A stretch of DNA of 15,960 bases from Brachionus plicatilis (taxonomy: Eukaryota; Rotifera; Eurotatoria; Ploima; Brachionidae). A program made the position numbers and the translations under genes. The stretch spans positions 6,818-22,777 of the forward strand of contig QEOQ01000654.1 in the NCBI GenBank assembly GCA_010279815.1, in the 5' to 3' direction. The notes beneath the pieces were generated by a model. It was not told the origin of the DNA, did no database searches, and was given only the letters and a program-made list of their open reading frames with translations. Shown here piece after piece: positions 7,901 to 14,387 of this stretch (positions within the stretch are counted from its first letter, which is position 1; each line of letters starts with the position of its first letter).

Positions 7901-9399
7901 TTTCTAGAACGAAACAAAAATAAATTGAAATTTTCAGAAAAAATAGCAATAAAATTTTAAAATCAACCAAGAATGCATTGAAGACAAACTTAGGACTATG
8001 GTGTGTTTATCTTAGTAGAAAGGAGATAATAATTATTTGATCCAGATGTCTAAATTTATTGCAAGTCTTGAAAGTATTAACTTGGTAAAAGAAATAAACA
8101 ATTAATTTTTTTTAATGAGATTTTGTTTTTATTTAGTAATAAAAAAATTAAGCAATAATTTTTTTTCATTTATTTGCTAATTTCTGACAACATTATTTAT
8201 AATTATTTTACTTATTATGCCAGCTAGATTTTTAAAATGCTTTTCAAATATCAATGACCATTAATAATTTTAATTTAAAATGATAAAATTTAGCGGTGAA
8301 TTAATTAATTGAATTAATCAGACAAAATTTTTGAATAAAAATAAAAAAAAAATTCTTACTTTGGCTCGATTCTAAAATAAGATTTCTCAAATCGTCAATA
8401 ATTTCATCCTTTTGGCTCAAAATTTTTTGATACTCGCTCTCTTTGTCTTTACACAAAGCTAACTCGCTTTTTAATTTACTTAAAAAATTTTTAATAAAAT
8501 CAATGAGTCCCATTATTTTCGATTTTTAAATAAAATACATTATTTCTTTCTCCAAAGAGTATCTGGATGAATCACACGATACGCTTGATGCCATTTTAAA
8601 ATCACTAAATGCTGAATCTATCGATTCCACAGACGCAACTTTAATTCGACTTGAATGCTTTAGTTTTTCACTGTTTTTAACTTTTAAAAAAATAATTTTA
8701 AAAAGCAAATTTTGTAGACAAATGACTTGAAAATTTTTTGATTTAATTAAAATATTTTTATCATATCCATTATCTTTAAGAAAATTCAACTAGAAAAATT
8801 TACATTTTATGGTACTATTAGAGCTAGTCGACAACGCATCCTCGCTATCATCATGAAATATGGTCGTATCGTCCTCTTCATTAAAAGCATCCATGTAAAA
8901 CACTTCGTTGCATTCCTTTTGAAAATTGCTTCTTTTCTTCTTCATAAAACTTTTAAAATTTTTATGAAAACTTCTGTTAATACTCATTGTTACCTGCAGC
9001 TCCCTCACCCACACCAAATAGCTCTCATAGTTTTCGGCTCTTAGCTCATACTTTTGATTGTCAGTACTAAAATAAAATTTAATTTTTCAATTGTTTTTTT
9101 AAAAGCAAAAAATACAGAATTATGAAGACGTTTTGTTCGTCCTGGCTTGGTATGATGGCAGAGCGCAGTAAATTAATGCAATGCAGATGGTTGTTTTTTA
9201 AGAGAAAGCTTTTTTCGCTCAGATAGCTTTCGAGCTGAAACAGACTCTCGTTGTAAACAAACCAGAGTTTTTTTTCCACAGAAATTTGAAGAAAAGCTTA
9301 ATAAATGTTGAGTGTAAATTTTAAAAAATTTAAAATTTTACTTATTCGGTGCTTGAGAGTGAGATGACCAGATAGACTGTACAAATGAAAATTTGACAT
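438..9399 (-). CDS. TBC1D2-like: TBC1D2-like Rab GTPase-activating protein with PH, coiled coil, TBC and C-terminal WD40-like propeller (14 exons)
   Basis: Predicted exons in transcription order: 9399-9342, 9296-9116, 9066-8804, 8680-8539, 8478-8360, 5193-5079, 5026-4402, 4349-4257, 4207-3416, 1906-1806, 1755-1489, 1429-737, 686-602, 548-438. All junctions are GT-AG and every phase matches, giving 3645 nt and 1214 residues with a TAA at 438-440. Family members are endosomal RabGAPs (TBC1D2/Armus acts on Rab7 in vertebrates). The domain order is PH (about 8-105), acidic/serine linker, coiled coil (about 216-315), TBC (about 456-690) and propeller (about 755-1190). The start ATG is the least certain point: it lies just before the first PH strand, has no AG acceptor near it, and an extra 5' exon is possible. 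The donor of exon 10 is GTTATT, which is atypical but is the only phase-consistent choice I found. AATAAA lies at 292-297. Introns 5 and 9 carry mobile DNA. Confidence 0.85.
2171..2232. repeat. 62-bp direct repeat, copy 1
   Basis: Starts AATTTAAAAAATTTAAACAA and ends GAAAATTATACT. By eye it is identical to 2469-2530, 298 bp away in the same orientation. The contents are too AT-rich to assign to a family. It may be the ends of a small element or a tandem-duplication remnant. Confidence 0.85.
2469..2530. repeat. 62-bp direct repeat, copy 2
   Basis: Same sequence and orientation as 2171-2232. The 236-bp spacer has no reading frame. Confidence 0.85.
2917..3257. repeat. Foldback (MITE-like) inverted repeat in intron 9
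   Basis: The left arm (about 2917-3070) and right arm (about 3117-3257) are inverted copies separated by a loop of about 45 bp. Over roughly 110 bp (2951-3070 against the right arm) I see a single mismatch (AACAACC versus AGCAACC). The outer part has a ~14-bp insertion in the left arm. There is no coding capacity and no clear target-site duplication. The near-identity suggests recent insertion or arm homogenisation. Transcribed in the pre-mRNA it would form a long double-stranded hairpin. Confidence 0.9.
3416..5193 (-). other. Exons 6-9, end of coiled coil and TBC RabGAP domain
   Basis: Exon 6 and the start of exon 7 continue the coil (EVSLLKLDLNRD, then EIKYLKSENNRLK). Exon 7 then enters the TBC domain at IRSGILPKYRSEFWKLC (about residue 457). 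Exon 8 carries the arginine-finger motif (HQIFLDLFRTLPNN, Arg about residue 517) and exon 9 the glutamine finger (IGYCQGMN, Gln about residue 554). Both catalytic fingers of the TBC dual-finger mechanism are therefore intact. Further family signatures are EDAFWCLVAI, LNWFMALFFDALP, RIWDCFLLEG and LKPFP. The pattern RTLPNN...NPNIGYCQG...EDAFWCLV is closest, from memory of the family, to TBC1D2/TBC1D2B. Exon 9 runs on without a break into the first propeller strand (EIWVCSG). Confidence 0.92.
5431..6176 (+). pseudogene. 5'-truncated, decayed LINE reverse transcriptase (Jockey/CR1-like)
   Basis: Begins abruptly inside the RT domain at SVLGPLLFIIFINDLP and contains the catalytic YADD box (LYADDGKIF, near 5504). 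It continues with the thumb/C-terminal region (ANRAIGMIRNSF, SSLVRPHLDYGISAWCP, LLESVQRRATRLV) and ends with LWNSLPNSVIEAETLNKFK and a TAA at 6132-6134. It is broken: a stop after KSA, a frame change near 5720, a TGA where the family has Trp in LKW, and an apparent in-element deletion near 5985 that brings HSER next to the terminal LWNSLPN block. It ends in a (TAC)n tail at 6160-6176, typical of CR1/Jockey-group 3' ends. Antisense to the host gene. Confidence 0.9.
6160..6176 (+). repeat. (TAC)n microsatellite tail of the LINE
   Basis: Five to six tandem TAC units directly after the LINE 3' UTR (AATAAAGAGATCTGTACAGC...). They mark the 3' insertion junction. Confidence 0.9.
6381..7057 (+). mobile_element. 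677-bp inverted-repeat element with 10-bp target duplication
   Basis: The termini are TCATGTCCAGAATGTGATCA on the left (6383-6402) and its inverse on the right (about 7036-7055). A second, internal copy of the right terminus sits at about 6983-7003. CACAAATTGG occurs directly before (6371-6380) and after (7058-7067), giving a probable 10-bp target-site duplication, a length seen in Mutator-like elements. TGATCACCAAAA-type motifs repeat subterminally. The element carries one small ORF (6536-6820). It sits in the centre of the older palindromic element. Confidence 0.85.
6536..6820 (+). CDS. Small ORF with degenerate C2H2 finger inside the 677-bp element
   Basis: The N-terminal part to about 6620 is low-complexity and may be non-coding. 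From 6621 the reading looks genuine (FKNRKGKDSFYKEIALV, then a lysine/alanine-rich stretch). The end has VQCSICGEFMKNEKGVKLDM, which fits the first half of a C2H2 zinc finger of the type C-x2-C-x3-F-x5-L-x2-H, but the expected His positions are Asp and Gln. A TAA at 6818-6820 is followed within 45 nt by AATAAAG. It may be a captured 3' exon or a transposase/retroelement leftover. No full-length family match is recognised. Confidence 0.45.
   Translation: MLILNEIKKKQKKLQLTIINYKFLKYILRFKNRKGKDSFYKEIALVTVESSNAAKLNAKKALSKQSKPVQCSICGEFMKNEKGVKLDMSKKQKE
7418..7608. repeat. Small palindromic element, about 190 bp
   Basis: The inverted pair AATATACTGCAACATACTTT (about 7424-7443) and AAGTATGTTGCAGTATATTTT (about 7588-7606) extends inward as TGCAT/TTTTTTACC and outward through AATTAAAAATAT. 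The core is AT-rich, without coding. MITE-like; no target duplication is clear. Confidence 0.7.
7610..8359. other. AT-rich remainder of intron 5
   Basis: No coding frame, RNA gene or clear repeat seen. The nearest protein-like sequence is exon 5 at its upstream (higher-coordinate) edge. Confidence 0.5.
8360..8680 (-). other. Exons 4-5, linker and first half of the coiled coil
   Basis: Exon 4 (8680-8539) encodes a serine-rich linker (ASVESIDSAFSDFKMASSVS) that could be a phosphorylation-prone region. Exon 5 (8478-8360) encodes heptad-like helix (KSELALCKDKESEYQKIL, then DEIIDDLRNLI). Exon 5 ends one base into a codon. Exon 6, more than 3 kb away, begins with the matching two bases, so the coil reads through the transposon-loaded intron as LESSQ-S-RNEISRNIRDE. 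This phase match is the main reason for joining the two halves into one gene. Confidence 0.75.
8804..9399 (-). other. PH-domain exons 1-3 of the TBC1D2-like gene
   Basis: Exon 1 gives an opening PH strand (LSGHLTLKHR). Exon 2 gives the second and third strands with the KLWFVYNESLFQLESY core, typical of PH domains in TBC1D2 proteins, which usually read WFVxDExxxxLxYY. Exon 3 supplies the last strand (KYELRAE) and the closing helix with its conserved tryptophan (SYLVWVRELQ, about residues 95-104). After the PH domain, exon 3 continues into a basic stretch and then an acidic segment with EEDD and DDSEDA. PH domains bind phosphoinositides or partner proteins. Lipid specificity cannot be read from the sequence. 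The first exon is only 58 nt. Confidence 0.8.
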
Positions 9400-9619
9400 A
9401 TTTATTTGTTGCGTATTGAGGAAAAAATGAAAAAATTGGTTTTAAAATGATTATTAAAAAAATGGCGACATTTTATTTTTATGATCAACAAAATTTTGGC
9501 AACATATTTTAAATCTAAAATAAAATTTTATTAAATTGTAAGTTAAATGTTGTGTGCTAAAGACGACATAGCAGATTTTAATTTTCCATTTTGATTTTAA
9601 TCTACGATTTCTACTCTAG

Positions 9620-9741
9620 GTAATAGTTTTCCAAAGCAACGCTTTTTGCCAAAGATAAACAATCTAGGAGATGTTATGCTTATTTTCCACAAGCTGACTA
9701 ATGAACAATTCACATTGGAAATAATTGATAAAAATATATAA
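9620..9741 (+). other. Orphan plus-strand exon-like segment
   Basis: After a TTTCTACTCTAG acceptor, the frame reads NSFPKQRFLPKINNLGDVM and continues IFHKLTNEQFTLEIIDKNI to a TAA at 9739-9741. Composition is protein-like and GC is higher than the flanks. No donor or convincing upstream exon was found between 9400 and 9600, although ATGTTGTGTGCTAAAGACGA at 9547 is in the same frame. I do not recognise the family. It could be the last exon of an unlocated gene or a fossil. Confidence 0.35.
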
Positions 9742-9891
9742 ATTCTCATTTTCAAGCTTTATTCTAATGAAAATTAACTTTTTTTTCAATGAGTCAATTT
9801 TAATCGTGATAAGCAATAGCAATTAAACTAAAAAAAAATTAAATTTTTATTTTAAATATTTCAATATTTATATTTTTTTTTAGTTTTTTAA

Positions 9892-10026
9892 ATGAAAAGA
9901 ATGAACGCTTTCAAAGGTAATGTGAATTTTAGATCCAAACAAACAAACGAAATACAGAAAAAATTCTGCAAAAATTCAATATTTGGAGAGGTTGGTATTA
10001 ATGAATGGAACGATTGTATCAGCTGA
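9892..10026 (+). CDS. Small plus-strand ORF of 44 residues with acceptor and polyA signal
   Basis: A T-run ending in TAG (9882-9883) precedes the ATG by 8 nt. The ORF encodes a basic peptide (MKRMNAFKGNVNFRSKQTNE...) ending NEWNDCIS, and AATAAA at 10034-10039 lies 8 nt after the TGA. The layout looks like a short trans-spliced gene or a terminal exon, and it may belong with the segment at 9620-9741, but no donor links them. The product is not recognised. Confidence 0.3.
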   Translation: MKRMNAFKGNVNFRSKQTNEIQKKFCKNSIFGEVGINEWNDCIS

Positions 10027-10039
10027 TTCAATTAATAAA

Positions 10040-11130
10040 AGCTTCAACTTTTAGTAAAAAAGTTAAAGAGTTTTTTTATATTAATTTTTGTTCTTTATTC
10101 TCGCTGCCACTTTTAGAATAAATTTCAAATTAATAGTTTAATTTAAAATAATTCAAATAATATTTTATTATTTTAATTTTTTTTTTTTAATTTTTCTGAT
10201 CCGTTGCTCAAAAAGGTACTGGGAAAGGAGATGAGCGCCTCCCTTATAATCCTCTAGGGTAGAAAAGGGACAATTCATTATTTTTTTATTATTTATTTGA
10301 TCTTATTGATTAGAAAAACTGTTAAAAAAGTAATATTCGAACAAATGTTTGTTAATTCATTTCTTTATTTATTGAATTTTTAGAAATTGAATTTTTTCTA
10401 ATTTTTCTATATTAAATTATTTTTTAAATAATTATTTTATACTTGTTTAAAATGATAATGAAATTAATTAATTCAAAATTTTAATGTTCCATCACATTTT
10501 ATGATTTAGATTGTGAATTAAATAAATGGATTATTATACAAGTTAGAAACATTGAAATTTTGTAAACTCAAATAAATAATAATTTAATTAATTTTTTGCT
10601 TAATTACAATTTTTACCAAAGAGGGCATGACCATGGTTCTATTCGCGATGAAAGTTACTTGCAAATAATATTGGCTGGCATAAATGCTTTTATTTCGTGA
10701 AAATATGTGTTAGTTTATCCTTTATAGTAATTTACTCATAAAATATTTTAAAAACCCTACTTTTTTCTCGTGCTAGCGAAAAATTAATTTCACGAATTTA
10801 CTTAAGTATCATATTCTATAATTTTTAAAACTATCGGAAGCTTTCCTAAAAAATTTAAACGGTATTAAAAAAATTTTACTATATTAAGAAAAAGAATATA
10901 TTTTTTGATGCAGCTAATTAAATTCTTTCGTATCTAATTTTAAATATAAAAAAAGATATTTATTTTTATTAGTATAAGTTTGTTTTTTTTTTTTAACAGC
11001 AAATTAAATCAAAAAAAAAAATAATAAAAAAAATCAAAGATATTAAGAAAAAATGTTGACACAATTTTGTTATAATTTCACATTTTAATAAATTTAATTA
11101 TTATTACGTCTTTTTCTTGTAGTTGGATTT
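10040..11130. other. AT-rich intergenic stretch with two coding-like scraps
   Basis: Mostly A/T runs. Two islands stand out. One at 10198-10270 is GC-richer (CTGGGAAAGGAGATGAGCGC) and looks like the 3' portion of some retroelement or RNA. The other at 10611-10700 (+) reads GHDHGSIRDESYLQIILAG before a TGA, with transposase-like character but no assignable family. Neither has intact gene structure. Confidence 0.4.
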
Positions 11131-11132
11131 GA

Positions 11133-11322
11133 TTAAATAGTTTCGGCGTCAGTATTTTGAACATTTAATGACTTTGGTAGACGTCCTCTTCCGCGTTTCT
11201 GAGCTAATGGTTGAATTTATATGTTTGAGGCTACTTTATCTGTATTACTGAAAGAGACCAGTATTGAACTTTCAATAGCTTTTTTTAATATTATTTGATT
11301 TTGATGGCATTACTGACATTCT
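11133..11322 (-). pseudogene. Decayed C-terminus of an AT-hook protein, possibly a transposase
   Basis: The minus-strand frame gives CHQNQIILKKAIESSI, then a TAA (11217-11219), then QPLAQKRGRGRLPKSLNVQN and a terminal TAA at 11133-11135. KRGRGRLPK is an AT-hook core (normally RGRPxK, here RGRLPK). A second in-frame stop precedes CHQN. A zinc-knuckle/SWIM-like cysteine pattern followed by an RGRPPK tail is common in Mutator-like transposases, which is my best guess. With two internal stops it cannot be functional. Confidence 0.4.
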
Positions 11323-11329
11323 TGTAATT

Positions 11330-11651
11330 AAATATTATCTTTTAACTGACATTATTTGTCTTTTTCTACTGAAGAATGCATTTATCTGCTAATCAATTAA
11401 TTTTTCAACTAAGAAAAATAATTATCTACAATATTTTTATTTACTAAAAATCAGATAGCATAAAAAAAAATCAGCTGTTACCAAAAACTTAGCCTTGGTA
11501 CTTTTACATTATTAAGCCTTAATTTAAGATTAATTTAACACGTTTTTATATAATAATGATCATTTGTTTTAAAAACAAAGTATTTAAAATTTTAATAATT
11601 TTTATTAAGAAACAATTTTATAAATTCAAAAGCAATCTATTAATTTTTAAT
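11330..11651. other. AT-rich 3' flank of SRA1
   Basis: Contains the SRA1 polyadenylation signal (AATAAA on the minus strand, 11601-11606, about 46 nt after the stop). No other feature seen. Confidence 0.5.
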
Positions 11652-12289
11652 TTATTCATTAGTTGAATGAGGCCCTTTCCTCTTTTCTAGTTCAATCAAT
11701 TCAAATATTAATTTTTTTATACCGACCATCCATTGACTAACTTCGGATGGATAGTCCATCATCAAGCGAACATGCAGTTCATTCGCATCTTTTAGCTCTT
11801 TATTTTCCAAATTTTTTACCAAACTACTCATTCTTTGTTTGACATTTTGGTTCAATTTGGGCCAACTACTAATAAAAATTTTTATCCTTTTTAAAATATC
11901 ATCACAAATTCTAATCTAAACAAAAATTAAAATCCGAAAATTTCAATTCAAAATTAAATTACAGCTATGCCACTATCTTTTAAAAGATGAACACTTTCGT
12001 TTAATTTTTTTTCCAAATTTTCAACATCTATTTCTTTGGCAGCATCTTCTTGGTTAAATTCCTCTTCTTTTTTAGTATTAATCTGACTTATTGGCGGTGC
12101 AGATAGCTTAGGTGGTTCTGCTAATGTGTCTGGATTTTTGTCAACCAGCTTGCCGTCAAATGAATGAGCTACTCTTTGGTTCAAAATAGTTCGCTTGTTC
12201 TGGGAAGCTGTACTATCCTTTGAATGCAGAAATTCAGGCGGATCATTCCATCCCCTTTCTCTATTTCCGGGTCTAGTTGACTGAGACAT
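11652..12289 (-). CDS. SRA1: SRA1, steroid receptor RNA activator protein (2 exons)
   Basis: Exons 12289-11963 and 11915-11652, intron 47 nt, phase 0, 196 residues. The N-terminal signature PGNRERGWNDPPEF (residues 7-20) matches the PGNKERGWNDPP motif of animal SRA1. The C-terminal helical domain shows CDDILKRI and then LMMDYPSEVSQWMVGIKKLI, against vertebrate VCDDI and EVSQWMVGVKRLI. In mammals the locus makes both a non-coding co-activator RNA and this protein, which associates with nuclear-receptor transcription complexes. The in-frame ATG at 12343 is rejected: it lies upstream of a TTTTTTTAAG acceptor at 12303-12302 and adds a hydrophobic stretch unlike the family. Third gene of the AIP-MRPL57-SRA1 run, starting 180 bp after the MRPL57 stop. 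Confidence 0.92.
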
Positions 12290-12301
12290 CAAAAATTTTA
12301 A

Positions 12302-12312
12302 CTTAAAAAAAT
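12302..12312 (-). promoter_or_regulatory. Candidate trans-splice acceptor of SRA1
   Basis: TTTTTTTAAG on the minus strand, 12 nt before the chosen ATG. Also excludes the upstream in-frame ATG from the mature message. Confidence 0.4.
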
Positions 12313-12469
12313 TGCACAAACAGAATAGAATAAAATATTCCAATAAAATATTTAAATTTTATTTTTTTAACTAAACTAAGTTAACTAAATATTTGAAAAA
12401 ATTTAAATTAATATTTTTATTTCAAAAAATATTTGTGAATAAGTTCGATTTATTTTTTTAAATAAAATT

Positions 12470-12931
12470 TTATTCCCAAACTCGATGATTTCTCAACGGA
12501 TCTAGATGATCCGACATCAATTTGTTTTCCAATTTATTTTTGTTGCTTCGGACTTTTTCTAATTTTTTCAAAAATTCAATTTTGGCCTTTTCCTGATTCA
12601 TTTTTTCGTAAGCAGGTCCTGAATTTTCCTTGGAAAATTAAAAAAAATGGCAAAATAAAAAAAAAAAAGATTTTTATTTTACTTCAGATTCGTAAGGTCT
12701 GCTAATCAACTTCATATTATTTATTTCAGTGTCAATTTTTCTTAATAAAAAATTTTTTTGTTTTGTATTCGGTTTTGGCCATATTCGATGCTTTCTTGGA
12801 TTTTTCAAAATTAAAAACCACTTTTTTTTTTTAAATAACCAATTTTTAAATTACCCATTTAAAATATTTCCAGGTACATTATGAAATTTAATGTGGTTTG
12901 AAAGTCTATAGAGGGCTACAGTTAGCTTCAT
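12470..12931 (-). CDS. MRPL57: Mitochondrial ribosomal protein mL63 (MRPL57/MRP63), 3 exons
   Basis: Exons 12931-12855, 12794-12683 and 12628-12470 (introns 60 and 54 nt) give 115 residues, against about 102 in human. The N-terminus MKLTVALYRL mirrors the family's MFLTALLW start and is presumably the mitochondrial import/core segment. The exon 1-2 junction recreates GKHR, conserved in vertebrates as GKHRRPR. Next come LLRKIDTEINN and RPYESEENSGPAY (family: RRLEIEAEN, MPYMTAEQERGHA), and the C-terminal HLDPLRNHRVWE (family: QLDHLNVTKKW). It is a structural protein of the mitoribosome large subunit. AG at 12936-12935 lies 3 nt before the ATG. AATAAA at 12449-12454 lies 16 nt after the stop. Its small exons make it invisible to simple ORF finding. 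Confidence 0.88.
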
Positions 12932-12934
12932 ATT

Positions 12935-12960
12935 CTCAAAAAATGAAAAAAAAATAAAAA
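12935..12960 (-). promoter_or_regulatory. Candidate trans-splice acceptor of MRPL57
   Basis: On the minus strand a T-rich tract ends in TTTTTTGAG, with the AG only 3 nt before the ATG. There is no room for an ordinary 5' UTR, which suggests a spliced leader is added here. Confidence 0.45.
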
Positions 12961-13067
12961 TTTTAAATATTCATTAGAATTAAAAATTGACATAAATTAA
13001 TTTTAAAAAAAATATTGGAATTTTAAGCCCAACGTAAAAGAACACATTTATAGATTTTTTTTTAATT

Positions 13068-14184
13068 TTAAGAAAAAAGTCTTCCTTTAAATTTTTCGGC
13101 TTCTTTTTTATAATGTAAAGCCTCAGACTTATCTATTTGATTAAGTTGATTTAAGATATCATTTTTGAGAGCTGGATCAAGTTCTGCACACTGCTTGAAA
13201 TCATTTCTGGCCTCTGACAGATTCCAAATAGACGCGTTCGCTTTGGCACGTCTGTACAGTGCTTTGGTATTATTTGGTTTACTTTCCAATATTGTGTTCA
13301 AATGTTCGATGCATGCATAAAATTCGCCTAAATTGTATTTACATAAACAATAATTGAGCAATATCGGAATCTTTATTTCATTCCACTGATTCCATTCGAT
13401 GTCATTTGGTTTTTCTTTGACCATCAATTGTTCCAAATAGCCAAGAGCTTCTTCATACTGTTTACTTGCCTCCTCGTATTTTTTCTCTTTGAATAAACTG
13501 TTGCCATTTGACTTCAAAATTGGTATTTGTTTTATTTTCTCATCTTCGGTCAAGCTCCACGAGTCTTTTTTGTATTCGCCAGGCTGCTCGACTTTGACAA
13601 TCTCAAAAATGAAGTCTAAATTTTTTGGCTTTTTCAGAAACTCATCCAAATCTTGGTATCCAACTCCATGCTCCATGATGTTAAAACCACAACAGTGGTG
13701 GTGATGGGTCTCTTCTTTGTGGTGTTTGCTTTCACATATTTTTGAATAATAATCCCTCAGCTGCTTTGCCGCAATGGGAAAATCGTACAGTAACTTAAAA
13801 TAAACATTTTACAAATTAATCAAAAAATTTCATTAATTACTTCTTTGACAACACTAAATCGAGCTACTTCATTTAACCACATTGTGCGAATACACTTTTC
13901 CCATGTCTCTATTTTAAATTTCTTGCCTATAATCAACTCCATGGGTTTTTTTTCATTCATCTTTTTGCTATCGTCCATGATGACACCTGATTCGGGCTCG
14001 ACAATTTTAAAGTGGAAATAGACCTTCAAAATTATTGAATACCAAAAACAGAAATGTTTGATCAAATAATTACTTTGGTGCCATCGACATATTCTGTTGG
14101 GGCTTTTCCGGCATGAACTAATCGTTTCTGAATTCCACAATCGAACGCGTCAGTGCCCATTACCATTTGATCTGGATTAGACAT
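13068..14184 (-). CDS. AIP: AIP, aryl hydrocarbon receptor-interacting protein (FKBP-TPR co-chaperone), 3 exons
   Basis: Exons 14184-14074, 14023-13841 and 13793-13068 (introns 50 and 47 nt, phase 0) encode 339 residues, against 330 in human. The FKBP-like domain (about 10-165) has KPMELIIGKKFKIETWE, nearly identical to the human KPMELIIGKKFKLPVWE, and the family mark HCCG (here HHHHCCG near residue 131). Three TPR units follow at roughly 185-306 (NSLFKEKKYEEASKQYEEAL, LLNYCLCKYNLGEFY, KALYRRAKANASIWNLSEA), then a C-terminal helix ending FKGRLFS. AIP holds Hsp90 with AhR or other clients in the cytosol through the TPR domain, and its FKBP-like fold is generally regarded as lacking isomerase activity. 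An AG acceptor (14193-14192) lies 7 nt before the ATG. No AATAAA is seen before MRPL57 begins 136 bp later. Confidence 0.95.
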
Positions 14185-14191
14185 TTTTGGA

Positions 14192-14212
14192 CTGTATTAA
14201 AATTTTTTTTTA
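14192..14212 (-). promoter_or_regulatory. Candidate trans-splice acceptor of AIP
   Basis: A T-rich run followed by TTTTAATACAG on the minus strand, 7 nt before the ATG. Could instead be the 3' splice site of an intron in the 5' UTR. Confidence 0.4.
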
Positions 14213-14324
14213 ATTTAAACAAGAAAAATTATAAATTCTTAAAGCTTTTTTTTAATTAAAAAAAATAGAATTTTCTTTATTTATGCAAATTAAATAAAGA
14301 AAAAAATCAAAAAAATCTTAACAA

Positions 14325-14387
14325 TTAAACTGGTTTTTTATTCCAATTGTCAGGCTCTCTGATGCAATCAAAATAATATTCATTTTT
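14325..14387 (-). CDS. Terminal exon of an unidentified gene (partial)
   Basis: After a CATTTATTTTAG acceptor, the minus strand reads KNEYYFDCIREPDNWNKKPV and a TAA at 14325-14327. The aromatic, cysteine- and acid-containing composition looks like real protein in a region of A/T runs. AATAAA follows at 14276-14281, 44 nt after the stop. Upstream exons were not found in the next 300 bases and may lie beyond the transposon at 14895-15718. I do not recognise the family. An overlapping frame opens with ATG at 14382 and gives a 22-residue peptide, which I consider less likely. Confidence 0.5.
   Translation of the reverse strand, partial: KNEYYFDCIREPDNWNKKPV

Larger units (their letters stand above)
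5194..8359 (-). other. Intron 5 (3166 nt), host of a nested transposon cluster
   Basis: Lies between coiled-coil exons 5 and 6 of the TBC1D2-like gene. It holds the 5354-7265 palindromic element with two later insertions and the 7418-7608 palindrome. The remainder (7610-8359, and 5200-5350) is AT-rich without recognisable coding, apart from a weak helix-like stretch at 5240-5257 that lacks a donor site. Confidence 0.75.

Noticed and set aside
8853..9044. Plus-strand ORF
   Set aside because: Antisense shadow of exon 3 of the TBC1D2-like gene.
12290..12343. Upstream in-frame ATG for SRA1
   Set aside because: Adds a hydrophobic stretch absent from the family and lies upstream of a probable splice acceptor.
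13489..13704. Plus-strand ORF
   Set aside because: Antisense shadow of AIP exon 3.
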